A DNA stretch of 40,978 bases from positions 1 through 40,978 of the IMG/VR virus record IMGVR_UViG_3300036760_000086, one strand, 5' to 3'. How positions within the stretch are numbered: the first letter of the stretch is position 1; each line of letters begins with the position of its first letter. Position numbers and translations under genes: made by a program. This document shows positions 1-6,590 of the stretch, one piece after another. Below the pieces are notes generated by a model. The model worked only from the letters and a program-made list of their open reading frames with translations. It did not search any database and had not been told where the DNA came from. The DNA is from a virus.

Positions 1-103
1 CCTCTTACAGCAATGGTTGCAGGGCAAACAACTCACTGACCCCAAGTATCAGACACTCTTTAACTATCTAAACGTATATACCACTACCCTTGCTCCTATT
101 CTT
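1..103. repeat. Terminal direct repeat / circular overlap (left copy)
   Basis: Bases 1-103 match 40876-40978 except at position 75 (T here, A at the right end) and 84 (C here, A at the right end). An open reading frame passes through the join in frame, so the two ends are the same locus of a circular or circularly permuted molecule. The two differences change codons (Val/Glu and Thr/Asn), so they are read-end errors or population variants rather than an exact k-mer overlap. Confidence 0.93.
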
Positions 104-316
104 GGTGTTGGTGGCGACCCTACAAACCTTAAAACACAGATAGCGGCTAGCTTCATTAACGCGGCCGCAAGTGGTCAAAGCATTACACAAGTGCTGGACG
201 CTATGAGCAAACTTGCAACAAATAAGATAGGAGACCTTCAATCTGGTGCTACAGGTGGTGGTACTTCAGTGCCTAACACTACAGGTGCAGGCTCGGGCGG
301 TTTGTATAGTTGGTAA
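2..316 (+). CDS. Virion protein, C-terminal part (continues from 39827)
   Basis: This is the 3' end of the gene that starts at 39827 and crosses the contig join; the frame is open from base 2 and ends at TAA 314-316. The whole product would be about 454 residues. The tail is rich in Gly, Ser, Thr and Ala and ends in a flexible Gly-rich stretch. It lies immediately before the virion transglycosylase (4 bp gap), which fits an internal or ejection-type particle protein. No domain is recognised, so the role is inferred from context and composition. Confidence 0.85.
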   Translation, partial: LLQQWLQGKQLTDPKYQTLFNYLNVYTTTLAPILGVGGDPTNLKTQIAASFINAAASGQSITQVLDAMSKLATNKIGDLQSGATGGGTSVPNTTGAGSGGLYSW

Positions 317-319
317 TTT

Positions 320-2131
320 ATGCCTCAAGAAACCCTAGACCCACAAGCCGTAAATATGGCAAAAGCTATCCGCCAAACGGAAAGTGGTGGCAACTTTACT
401 GCGACTGGTAAAAGTGGTGAGTATGGTGCCTACCAATACACCGAACCCACATGGCAAAAAGACTCTGCGGCAGTTGGGGTTAATGTTCCTCTAAAGTCTG
501 CTACCCCTGAACAGCAAAATGAGGTAGCTTATAAGACGATTAAGGGTCTAAAAGACAAAGGCTATAATCCCGGACAAATCGCCTCTATTTGGAACTCTGG
601 GAAGCCAGATGCGTACCTTGACCCCACCTATACAGGCACAAATAAATATGGTGCCAAGTACGATGTGGCGGCTTATGCGCATAGCGTAGCAAACGCCTAT
701 CAGGCCATTAAAAATGGTGGTTCTGCTGGTATAGACCCAAATAATCCTTCAAGTACCGCAAACCCACAGGCCACAGGCTCACAAGGTGGTGGTCTAAGCG
801 TACTTCCAAATCTAGGTGGTATTGGGGGTGAACTTTCTAAAAACATTACTGGACGCTTTAATGACCTAAGCACTGCGGCCACTACTGCAAACCAAGGCGG
901 TGTGGGCCACGTGGCATCAGGTATATTACAAGCTGGTGGTGCCATAGCTGGTGGCGTTGGCGACGTTGTCAACGCAGGATTACAGCTTATACCGGGTGTT
1001 CAAGCAGGTGAACAGCTCCTAGGTAAAGGCATAGGTAAACTTGCAAGCACCGACACAGGACAAAAGGTTCTGGGCGCTTACAACGACTTTGCACAAACAC
1101 ACCCTGAATTGGCTAAAGATATTGGCGCAGGTATCAACGTTTTGGCGGCAATTCCACTTCTTCGTGGCCTTGGAATAGCTAAATCAGCAATAGCTGATGT
1201 AGGGGTAAATGCCCTTAGAGGTAAACTGACCACAGCCGCAGGTACCGAGATACGAAATGCTCTTACAACCAAAACAGCAGTTAATTCCCTTACAGCCGCA
1301 GAGAAACGGGGCCTTAACCCAGTGGGATTACTTACATCTGATGCAAAACTATTGCCAGACGTAGTTGATAGTGGTGGTGGCAGGTTTGTTTATAGCTCCA
1401 CCAATCCAGCAAAGACTCTTGCAGAATCTTTGGCTACAGATGAAACACAACTACAAGACATGCTGGGTCAAGCTGTAAAGAAAAATATCGGTGTTGACCT
1501 TAATACGGTGCGTCAGCAACTAGTGCAAGACATGATTCGTGAGTTCCCGGTATCCGCCCGTGGGGGTCAAGCTATAAAGGCTGTCAATGAGTTTATAGAC
1601 AATGTGCTCCCTACCACAAAGGGACGGATGGTTATTGATGTTAATGAACTAAACAAACTAAAACGTGATATTGGTGGTGGGGTGAATTGGAATAACCTCG
1701 GTACCCAGAGTGGTGAGATTAAATCAGCAATGTACCGCTCCCTTATGACGCAGGTTGAGAAATATGCTTCTAAGGCTGGTGTTCAAGGAGTTAAAAACCT
1801 TAACAAGACTATGGGACAGAAGATTGAGGCAATGAAAATACTCAAGTCCATTGATGGTAAAGCTCTTAAAGTCAAAGGTGGTTTGGGCAAAGAAATAGCC
1901 ACTGATGTGGCTGGAGTGGCAGGTGAGACTGCTGGCAATATGCTTGGTATACCATTTGCAGGCACTTTAGCGTCACGCGGCCTTGCAGGGTCTATTGCTC
2001 GTCGTGCCCCCAAATCTGCCATTCGATCCCTAGTTCGCGCATCCAATTCCAAAGGCACATTGCAGAAAGGGCTAATAAAGCTAGGAACAGGATTGGCTGG
2101 TTCGCGTACAACGCAAACACAGCCCCAGTAA
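320..2131 (+). CDS. Virion-associated lytic transglycosylase / ejection-type protein
   Basis: A 603-residue protein whose first 130 residues look like a lytic transglycosylase (SLT/lysozyme fold). TESGGNF holds the probable catalytic Glu21, followed by GEYGAYQYTEPTW (33-45), the usual second motif. This enzyme cuts peptidoglycan glycan strands. The remaining ~450 residues are Ala/Gly-rich and helical-looking with hydrophobic stretches, as in internal proteins of T7-like or P22-like phages that form a channel through the envelope during DNA ejection. It sits directly after the 454-residue virion protein and is the last gene of the rightward late block; a convergent leftward gene follows. The enzymatic domain is fairly clear; the ejection role is inference. 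Confidence 0.8.
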   Translation: MPQETLDPQAVNMAKAIRQTESGGNFTATGKSGEYGAYQYTEPTWQKDSAAVGVNVPLKSATPEQQNEVAYKTIKGLKDKGYNPGQIASIWNSGKPDAYLDPTYTGTNKYGAKYDVAAYAHSVANAYQAIKNGGSAGIDPNNPSSTANPQATGSQGGGLSVLPNLGGIGGELSKNITGRFNDLSTAATTANQGGVGHVASGILQAGGAIAGGVGDVVNAGLQLIPGVQAGEQLLGKGIGKLASTDTGQKVLGAYNDFAQTHPELAKDIGAGINVLAAIPLLRGLGIAKSAIADVGVNALRGKLTTAAGTEIRNALTTKTAVNSLTAAEKRGLNPVGLLTSDAKLLPDVVDSGGGRFVYSSTNPAKTLAESLATDETQLQDMLGQAVKKNIGVDLNTVRQQLVQDMIREFPVSARGGQAIKAVNEFIDNVLPTTKGRMVIDVNELNKLKRDIGGGVNWNNLGTQSGEIKSAMYRSLMTQVEKYASKAGVQGVKNLNKTMGQKIEAMKILKSIDGKALKVKGGLGKEIATDVAGVAGETAGNMLGIPFAGTLASRGLAGSIARRAPKSAIRSLVRASNSKGTLQKGLIKLGTGLAGSRTTQTQPQ

Positions 2132-2148
2132 GTAGTACTATTCCCATA

Positions 2149-2307
2149 TTATAATCCTTTGCTATTCAAGCAAAGTTGATAAAGCGTATTATATTGGCTG
2201 AATTGTGCAGAACTTGCCTCGTGGGCACACTCCATTTTCTGTTGAGGTATCCAAAAAAACCAGTAATAAAGTACTGAAACCAGAATTGTCAGGAGTATCC
2301 ACTTCAT
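2149..2307 (-). CDS. Small membrane protein, 52 aa
   Basis: This short leftward gene (ATG 2305-2307, stop 2149-2151) starts three bases after the stop of the 106-residue gene. The N-terminus (MKWILLTILVSVLYYWFFW) is one clear membrane segment, followed by a hydrophilic, Gln/Cys-containing segment likely outside the membrane. The N-in, single-span topology near the lysis genes would suit a small spanin-like or lysis accessory protein, but no family is recognised. It is convergent with the transglycosylase gene. Confidence 0.6.
   Translation of the reverse strand: MKWILLTILVSVLYYWFFWIPQQKMECAHEASSAQFSQYNTLYQLCLNSKGL
2157..2175. terminator. Hairpin between convergent genes
   Basis: CTTTGC and GCAAAG pair around a 7-nt loop at the junction of the rightward late block and the leftward small genes. 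No long U tract follows on either strand, so it is at best a weak intrinsic terminator. Confidence 0.3.
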
Positions 2308-2310
2308 AAT

Positions 2311-2631
2311 TTATTTAGCAGGGCACCAAATCATCTTTTGACCATTGGTATACGTATTGTCTCCAGTTGATTTAACGCTCCATTTGCAGTCCTTTTCATC
2401 TATAACATAGAAGGTAGTAGCACCCTTAAATACATCGTGTCCATCAAGACTTTTGCCGACAATAGGGTCTTTGATCTCTTTTTTGATGTTAGCCATATCC
2501 TTAATAGTAGCACTTTGCACAACCACTTGGGGGTGTTGCATAAGGATAACCTCCACGTTTTTAACCGTTGCAGGGTCAACGTTAAAAGCCAATAAAAGGC
2601 TTAACACGGCCATAATCTGTGCAATCGTCAT
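2311..2631 (-). CDS. Hypothetical protein with N-terminal hydrophobic segment, 106 aa
   Basis: The first ~16 residues (MTIAQIMAVLSLLLAF) are hydrophobic and could be a signal anchor or a packed helix; the rest is soluble, with two Cys residues (in KDCKW and IWCPAK) that could form a disulfide if exported. No family is recognised. It is transcribed leftward from the divergent promoter shared with the lysin gene: a -35-like TTGCGC, a 17-bp spacer and TAGGAT end only 10 bases before the ATG, giving a very short leader and no Shine-Dalgarno site. It heads a two-gene unit with the 52-residue membrane protein. Confidence 0.65.
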   Translation of the reverse strand: MTIAQIMAVLSLLLAFNVDPATVKNVEVILMQHPQVVVQSATIKDMANIKKEIKDPIVGKSLDGHDVFKGATTFYVIDEKDCKWSVKSTGDNTYTNGQKMIWCPAK

Positions 2632-2641
2632 AGGTACCTAG

Positions 2642-2704
2642 ATCCTAGCATATCCCCATAAAAAGCGCAACGTTGTGCATTTTATGTAGAAGAGGTGTTA
2701 CAAT
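2642..2704. promoter_or_regulatory. Divergent promoter region with palindromic operator
   Basis: The palindrome AGCGCAACGTTGTGCA (2664-2679) is the third copy of the 16-bp operator also present at 9099 and 9150 (14 of 16 matches to the perfect one). Leftward, TTGCGC (2665-2670) and TAGGAT (2642-2647) are separated by 17 bp. Rightward, TACAAT (2699-2704) lies exactly 6 nt before the ATG at 2711, which would make that mRNA leaderless; the TTGTGC inside the operator is 20 bp away, too far for an ideal -35. A repressor bound here could control both directions. Confidence 0.55.
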
Positions 2705-2710
2705 AGGGAT

Positions 2711-3727
2711 ATGCAACCCCACGGATTTACCGATTTAGGTGGTCGTGAAAAAACTATAGATAACCGTGACATTCCTCTTGGTGCAGTAGCTATTGGGGCA
2801 CCCAAAACCTATACTTTTGCACCTACATTTACGAACTTCGGTGCCTTCCATTCTGACGTTGAATACCAAGGACAACAGCCTGCTTGTGGTGCACATTCTG
2901 GTACAAAGCACATGGGTATCCAAGATGATACACGGTATACACCCCGTTTTACGTGGACAAATATAAAAACCTTTGACGGCAACCCACTAGAGGCTGGTAC
3001 TGACTTACGCTCTATCTTTAAGTCTTTAACTAAGACGGGTGCAGTTGATTTTGACCTTTTAGGCAATGATATAACTGGAACACTTCAAGCCTACGCGCAT
3101 CCAACTATTACCCCAGAAATGACTGCCAATGCGGCAACCCACAAAGCACCGGGTTATGGCTTTGCTACTGACTTTACCTTAAATGGATTAAAGCAATATA
3201 TATACGACCATGGAAGCATCGTTCTACTTTTTAGGGTGGGCAACGAAATGTGGACAGCCCCTAACGGTACCCCTAGTTGGGCCGAGAAAGACATACTACC
3301 CCTACGCCCACCAGCAACCGTAGTCAGTGGACATTTTGTGGTGTGCCACAGCTACGATGACCAATATATCTACTTTATAAACAGCTTTAGCAAGGATTGG
3401 GGCCGAGTGGGCCATGGATACTTCGGGGAAGACTACCTACAGTACGTCAACGATGCTGGTGCCCTTATAGACCTAATGTTCTCAAAAGACTTGCACTTCG
3501 GTATGACAGACCCAGAAGTCAAGCAACTACAACAGATTTTGAACAAAGACCCACGCACCCAAATAGCATCTTCTGGTAATGGGTCACCCAGCAATGAGAC
3601 TACCTACTTTGGTACCTTAACCCAAAACGCTGTCATCAAGTTCCAAACCCTGTATTCTATCAAGCCGAATGTGGGCTATGTAGGGCCTTTAACCCGAGCT
3701 GTGCTTAACGCACTTGCGGGGGTCTAA
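2711..3727 (+). CDS. Papain-like (C1) cysteine peptidase with peptidoglycan-binding domain, probable endolysin
   Basis: A 338-residue, two-domain protein. Residues ~20-250 carry the papain-family signature: oxyanion Gln53 or Gln55 with nucleophile Cys59 (QQPACGAHSG), His208 in SGHFVVCHSYDD, and Asn224 in NSFSKDWG, corresponding to the Cys-His-Asn triad. Residues ~265-336 match PG_binding_1: paired helices with KQLQQIL, TTYFGTLTQNAVIKFQ and VGPLTRAVLNAL. No signal peptide is seen, so release would need a holin; a holin-like gene follows. Papain-fold enzymes usually cut peptides, so it would cleave stem peptides or cross-bridges, or host proteins during entry or exit. Domain calls are strong, the lysis role is inferred. 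The ATG lies 6 nt after a TACAAT box. Confidence 0.82.
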   Translation: MQPHGFTDLGGREKTIDNRDIPLGAVAIGAPKTYTFAPTFTNFGAFHSDVEYQGQQPACGAHSGTKHMGIQDDTRYTPRFTWTNIKTFDGNPLEAGTDLRSIFKSLTKTGAVDFDLLGNDITGTLQAYAHPTITPEMTANAATHKAPGYGFATDFTLNGLKQYIYDHGSIVLLFRVGNEMWTAPNGTPSWAEKDILPLRPPATVVSGHFVVCHSYDDQYIYFINSFSKDWGRVGHGYFGEDYLQYVNDAGALIDLMFSKDLHFGMTDPEVKQLQQILNKDPRTQIASSGNGSPSNETTYFGTLTQNAVIKFQTLYSIKPNVGYVGPLTRAVLNALAGV

Positions 3728-3771
3728 AACATGCGATAATGGAGGTGTTCGCTTAATCTTAATTTAATTTT

Positions 3772-4035
3772 ATGTTTACACTTAGTTGGGGAGATGTTTG
3801 GCGAGGATTTGTAATGGCACTTTGTGCACCAGTGGCAGTAGCCATCTTCGGGGTACTAGGGGCAGTTATCAACGCACCGGGCTTTGACGCATTTAGCGTT
3901 GACTGGGGCCTTGTATTCCACAACCTCACGAACACCTTCATAGTTGCGTCTTATGGCGCAGGGGCTGGGTATATACTTAAAAACCTACTGACTGACAAGA
4001 ACCAGAACTTCCTCGGTATTCCTACACGGACTTAA
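3772..4035 (+). CDS. Holin-like small membrane protein, 87 aa
   Basis: Two hydrophobic segments are visible, about residues 11-32 (GFVMALCAPVAVAIFGVLGA) and 50-68 (FHNLTNTFIVASYGAGAGYI), followed by a charged C-terminal tail (KNLLTDKNQN). Size, topology and position 44 bp after the papain-like lysin fit a class II holin, which would make holes in the inner membrane at lysis. No named family is recognised, and a second, better holin match exists at 35682. The upstream TAATTT box ends 6 nt before the ATG, as at other genes of this phage; an extended -10-like TGCGATAAT is also present at 3732-3740. Confidence 0.6.
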   Translation: MFTLSWGDVWRGFVMALCAPVAVAIFGVLGAVINAPGFDAFSVDWGLVFHNLTNTFIVASYGAGAGYILKNLLTDKNQNFLGIPTRT

Positions 4036-4037
4036 AC

Positions 4038-4051
4038 GTTACACGTGTAAC
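4038..4051. repeat. Perfect 14-bp palindrome GTTACACGTGTAAC
   Basis: This self-complementary site lies just after the holin-like gene and two bases before a tiny rightward reading frame. It differs in sequence from the ACAACGTTGT operator family. It may be a protein-binding site or a short RNA hairpin; only one copy was noticed. Confidence 0.45.
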
Positions 4052-4053
4052 CT

Positions 4054-4137
4054 ATGACAATTAAAAAGTGCATGGCTATTGCCGTTCTAACGGCTCTGGC
4101 AACGACTCTACTTGTTTTACCTCTGATAACCCACTGA
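4054..4137 (+). CDS. Possible 27-aa single-span membrane peptide
   Basis: ATG 4054-4056 opens a frame for a peptide with a Lys-Lys start and an uninterrupted hydrophobic stretch (MAIAVLTALATTLLVLPLI), ending at TGA 4135-4137. It follows the holin-like gene in the same direction and resembles small antiholin or signal-anchor peptides. It overlaps the 3' end of the opposing gene at 4076-4255, and such short frames arise by chance, so support is limited. Confidence 0.33.
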   Translation: MTIKKCMAIAVLTALATTLLVLPLITH

Positions 4138-4255
4138 GATAAGGTACGGACTTAGGAGCCTCTTTCTGCATATAAAAACAAGTTGGGTCTATAGCACCCA
4201 CATGACAAGTGCATTGTGGCACGGTTGGCACCGTGTTCTTTATACGTTCACGCAT
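4076..4255 (-). CDS. Small Cys-containing hypothetical protein, 59 aa
   Basis: The start at 4255 is chosen because AGAAAGGAA stands directly before that ATG, and a -10-like TATACT at 4289-4294 makes the upstream ATG (4279) unlikely to carry a leader. The product has CTCH and a third Cys (CFYM) that could bind metal or form disulfides, and a Pro/Glu-rich tail. No family is recognised. It lies beyond the terminator that closes the leftward operon, so it probably has its own weak promoter. Confidence 0.45.
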   Translation of the reverse strand: MRERIKNTVPTVPQCTCHVGAIDPTCFYMQKEAPKSVPYLSGLSEVKQVESLPEPLERQ

Positions 4256-4296
4256 TTCCTTTCTGGATACGGGACGCACGTTACCCCTAGTATAAC

Positions 4297-4320
4297 AAAA
4301 AGCCCCCTAGTGTGGGGGCT
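4297..4320 (-). terminator. Intrinsic terminator of the leftward operon
   Basis: AGCCCCC (4301-4307) pairs with GGGGGCT (4314-4320), and the leftward transcript then reads a run of five U residues (4297-4301). A second stem, CTGACGC/GCGTCAG (4327-4349), overlaps the stop codon of the secreted-protein gene just upstream. Together they form a convincing end for leftward transcription. Confidence 0.75.
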
Positions 4321-4345
4321 AGTTTACTGACGCGGGAGGAATGCG

Positions 4346-4753
4346 TCAGAGGGCGGTGCCAGTAACGTATGGCGTATCGGGATCGAATGCGTCAGGACCA
4401 ATGAGACCGTACAGCGTAAGCGTCTTATCGCCATTGGTGATGACGAATTCAACAGCGTAGGTGTCGCCAATCACCTTGTCGTTGAAGCGTTCAAGGACTC
4501 TGGTGATCTTCGTAGTCTTGTTGGGTGAGGTGATAACGTGTCCACAGAGGCCCTCGGCCTTTTTCTTGAGGAACTCAGTGTAGCCGTCACCATCGTGTGC
4601 CTTAGAGTAGGCCACGATTTCACGCATATCCGCCTCGGTAGCACAGGCGGAGGTATCGAAGTTCATCGGTTGCCCAATGAGTATCTTATCTTGGGCTACG
4701 GCCCCAGACGCCATGAGAAGGCATCCGAGGAAGGCTAGTGCCGTTGATTTCAT
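4346..4753 (-). CDS. Secreted hypothetical protein with Sec signal peptide, 135 aa
   Basis: The start at 4753 follows a strong purine-rich site, GAGGAGAAGGAGC, unlike nearly every other gene here. Residues 1-20 are a classical signal peptide (MKSTALAFLGCLLMASGAVA) with an AVA-QD cleavage site. The mature part has two Cys residues (SACATEADM, EGLCGHV), consistent with one disulfide, and a beta-rich C-terminal half. No family is recognised. Codons end in C or G far more often than in neighbouring genes. Strong SD, export signal and codon use suggest a recently acquired moron from an SD-using bacterium, perhaps acting at the host surface. It is the last gene before the leftward terminator. Confidence 0.7.
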   Translation of the reverse strand: MKSTALAFLGCLLMASGAVAQDKILIGQPMNFDTSACATEADMREIVAYSKAHDGDGYTEFLKKKAEGLCGHVITSPNKTTKITRVLERFNDKVIGDTYAVEFVITNGDKTLTLYGLIGPDAFDPDTPYVTGTAL

Positions 4754-4898
4754 GCTCCTTCTCCTCAACATCGGCGTCAGCGTAGAGGCGGTAGTGTTCG
4801 CCACAACAAAACCGCTTGTTGCCTATATGCCAGTGGCTTTGCTTGGGGTTTACTACCCCACAAGGAGGCCACGAGCAATACATTCCTTCCCTGTTCAT
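4686..4898 (-). CDS. Small zinc-finger-like protein, 70 aa
   Basis: The Cys/His spacing in YCSWPPCGVV...HWHIGNKRFCCGEHY suggests one metal-binding knuckle in residues 6-35, followed by an acidic segment. AGGGAGTGAAAT precedes the ATG. The gene overlaps the start of the secreted-protein gene by 68 bases in another frame, so the two may be translationally coupled. No function can be named. Confidence 0.5.
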   Translation of the reverse strand: MNREGMYCSWPPCGVVNPKQSHWHIGNKRFCCGEHYRLYADADVEEKEHEINGTSLPRMPSHGVWGRSPR

Positions 4899-4998
4899 AT
4901 TTCACTCCCTAGAGAACGTCTATAAAAAAGTATACCCCTTCTTTAATCGTTACCATCGGTTCTCCACTTACTACCTTTTGTGATATTGCCGTCCTTAG

Positions 4999-5012
4999 CC
5001 CCCTTCGGGGGG
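4999..5012. terminator. Very stable C5-UUCG-G5 hairpin
   Basis: Five C and five G residues flank a UUCG tetraloop when read on the + strand. The leftward strand, on which the neighbouring genes lie, has no U tract after it, so it may be a weak terminator or an RNA-processing or stability element between genes. Confidence 0.35.
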
Positions 5013-5020
5013 TGGTCTTT

Positions 5021-5046
5021 TGTGTCGCACAAGACCCATTTTGCGA
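5021..5046. repeat. Intercistronic hairpin repeat, copy 1 (TGTGTCGCACAA)
   Basis: The 12-mer TGTGTCGCACAA here is repeated exactly at 5788-5799. On the leftward transcript it forms a stem with GTCGCA pairing to TGCGAC, just after the stop codon of the 243-residue gene. Copy 2 sits in the same relation to the stop codon of the SSB-like gene. Confidence 0.5.
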
Positions 5047-5049
5047 CGC

Positions 5050-5781
5050 TTATTGAGCTTCGATACGGTCACGCCAACTCTCATAGAACGAGCACTTGGC
5101 AAACTCTGGCTGCAAAGTGGGTCGGTGCTTAAAGACGTATCGAGACACAATCATTGCGGAATGGGACAGGTTGATGTCCGAGTGCTCGGGCACAGGTTCG
5201 CCCGTTCTGCCGTTCACCCAACCGACCTGATTTTTTATCAAGGCAAGGAAATCATCGTCGGGGTATTTGTCGAGTATCTCCGCTTGCGCTTTCTCAACCT
5301 CGGCACGCACAATGCCTAGATTTGCCTCGGGGAAGTTGGCTGCTGTTATCCAATAGTGGTTTGACTGTAGCCCCATCATCTCCAACATGACTGGCAGTGT
5401 GTTGCAGATACGGTTGACCTCTTCCTGCACGAGCTTGTTGAGTTTCTCCTGAAATGCCTGCCCCTCATCACCGTACCGAGTGCTCCAAGCGTTGTGAAAA
5501 TAGGTCTTGGTGGCACTCGTAATAAGTGCCTCGCCTTGGTAGGTGTGCCCCATGTTTCCTGACACCCGAACGGCGATTGGTAGAAGCGCCTTCTTCTTAT
5601 CGCTGTAGTATTTCTCGCCAATATATTGCAGGTCGGCATGAGCACGACCAATCATCCAGTCTACATCTCGCTCCATGAACTTTTTGAAGTTCTCTTCTTT
5701 GCGAGCATCCTCTTTTACCTGTGCCTCTTCTGCTTCGATTTTCCGAAGCTGCTCCTGCAACTCTTCCTTGGTTTCGTTCAT
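5050..5781 (-). CDS. Hypothetical protein with N-terminal coiled coil, 243 aa
   Basis: Residues 1-38 are highly charged and heptad-like (KEELQEQLRKIEAEEAQVKE), followed by a mixed alpha/beta region with motifs such as DVDWMIGRAHADLQYIG and GNMGHTYQGEALI. No known family is recognised. It is bracketed by two copies of a 12-bp hairpin repeat (5021 and 5788) and lies just downstream of the SSB-like gene in the leftward operon. A DNA-metabolism or host-takeover role would fit the operon, but nothing in the sequence shows it. Confidence 0.7.
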   Translation of the reverse strand: MNETKEELQEQLRKIEAEEAQVKEDARKEENFKKFMERDVDWMIGRAHADLQYIGEKYYSDKKKALLPIAVRVSGNMGHTYQGEALITSATKTYFHNAWSTRYGDEGQAFQEKLNKLVQEEVNRICNTLPVMLEMMGLQSNHYWITAANFPEANLGIVRAEVEKAQAEILDKYPDDDFLALIKNQVGWVNGRTGEPVPEHSDINLSHSAMIVSRYVFKHRPTLQPEFAKCSFYESWRDRIEAQ

Positions 5782-5787
5782 AAGTTA

Positions 5788-5812
5788 TGTGTCGCACAAT
5801 CTATATTGTCGG
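5788..5812. repeat. Intercistronic hairpin repeat, copy 2 (TGTGTCGCACAA)
   Basis: Second exact copy of the 12-mer, placed between the stop of the SSB-like gene and the start of the 243-residue gene. On the leftward transcript GTC..ACAAT pairs with ATTGT..GAC around a short loop. It is 7 bases before the downstream ATG, so it could affect translation as well as RNA stability. Confidence 0.5.
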
Positions 5813-5820
5813 ACTCTTAG

Positions 5821-6396
5821 TTAGAAAGGAATGTCTGCTGGGTCAATATCTTCCTCGGGGTAGTCAGGTGCTGGCGCGTCAGTCTGTTTAGGCTCTTCCG
5901 TCTTTCCCTGTGAAACTTGCTTGCCACCCTTAATGCGCTCCACTATTTGGTCAGGGCTTGGCTTCTCTTTAAGCTCTGCAAGTATCTCGGGGCTTAGGGT
6001 TGTCTTTTTAGGGCTGGGGTTAAGAGTGTAGACCACCTCCTTGGTACCAGCGTTTTTAGCATTGAGGGTAAAGGCGTGGAGGAATGGTATCGAAAAGTCC
6101 CACTCAGGGTCTTGCTGTACGCCACGTATCAGCTTGACTATGACGTACGGTAGCTTGGCCTCTTTAATAAGACCGTCCTGCAACACCCACCCCACACCGC
6201 GTATTTTTACCTTTTTAGGGTCATCACCTTCGACTGCGGCGCGGTATTTACCGCCCTCATATACTTGGGGTAATGGTGCTAAATGCGATAGGAGAACAAA
6301 TTGCTGGGCACCCTCAACAATGTTGAAGTAGCCCTTAGCTCGCTCCTTTTTTTGCTTTTCATCTTGCTTATCTACCCAATCGAAGTTATCCGACAT
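5821..6396 (-). CDS. Probable single-stranded DNA-binding protein
   Basis: This 191-residue protein ends in an acidic, Pro-rich linker and the tip YPEEDIDPADIPF, closely resembling the DDDIPF tail with which bacterial and phage SSBs recruit repair and replication enzymes. Residues ~20-130 are beta-rich with aromatic residues (YFNIVEGAQQFVLL, GVGWVLQDGLI, WDFSIPFLHAF) that could form an OB fold, although I cannot assign it to a family from sequence alone. It shares an operon with a RecB/Cas4-like nuclease and a ParB-like protein, consistent with DNA metabolism. The C-terminal evidence is direct, the fold is inferred. Confidence 0.6.
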   Translation of the reverse strand: MSDNFDWVDKQDEKQKKERAKGYFNIVEGAQQFVLLSHLAPLPQVYEGGKYRAAVEGDDPKKVKIRGVGWVLQDGLIKEAKLPYVIVKLIRGVQQDPEWDFSIPFLHAFTLNAKNAGTKEVVYTLNPSPKKTTLSPEILAELKEKPSPDQIVERIKGGKQVSQGKTEEPKQTDAPAPDYPEEDIDPADIPF

Positions 6397-6410
6397 ATAG
6401 GTTAATTCTA

Positions 6411-6569
6411 CTAGTTGTTACCGAATAATGCACCCAAGACCGCTAGACCGAAGCACACACCCAAGATAATCACATACAAACGCCAGAACCCAGCCCAGTA
6501 TAGACCAATGATGGTGATATCAGGCTTTTCTGCTAAAAGGTCTTTGAACTTCGGATTAAAAGATGACAT
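6411..6569 (-). CDS. Small membrane protein, 52 aa
   Basis: ATG 6567-6569 to stop 6411-6413. The first ~17 residues are charged (MSSFNPKFKDLLAEKPD), followed by one or two closely spaced membrane segments (ITIIGLYWAGFWRLYVIILG and GVCFGLAVLGALFG). It lies between the SSB-like and nuclease genes. It is one of three 52-residue membrane proteins in the leftward genes. No family recognised. Confidence 0.6.
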   Translation of the reverse strand: MSSFNPKFKDLLAEKPDITIIGLYWAGFWRLYVIILGVCFGLAVLGALFGNN

Positions 6570-6590
6570 AAAAACAATGTTTAGTGAACT

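Noticed and set aside
2453-2641. 62-residue rightward frame opposite the 106-residue gene
   Set aside because: No start signal; the leftward gene has a matching promoter and follows the operon order.
5020-5319. 99-residue rightward frame
   Set aside because: Opposes the 243-residue gene and has no start signal or domain.
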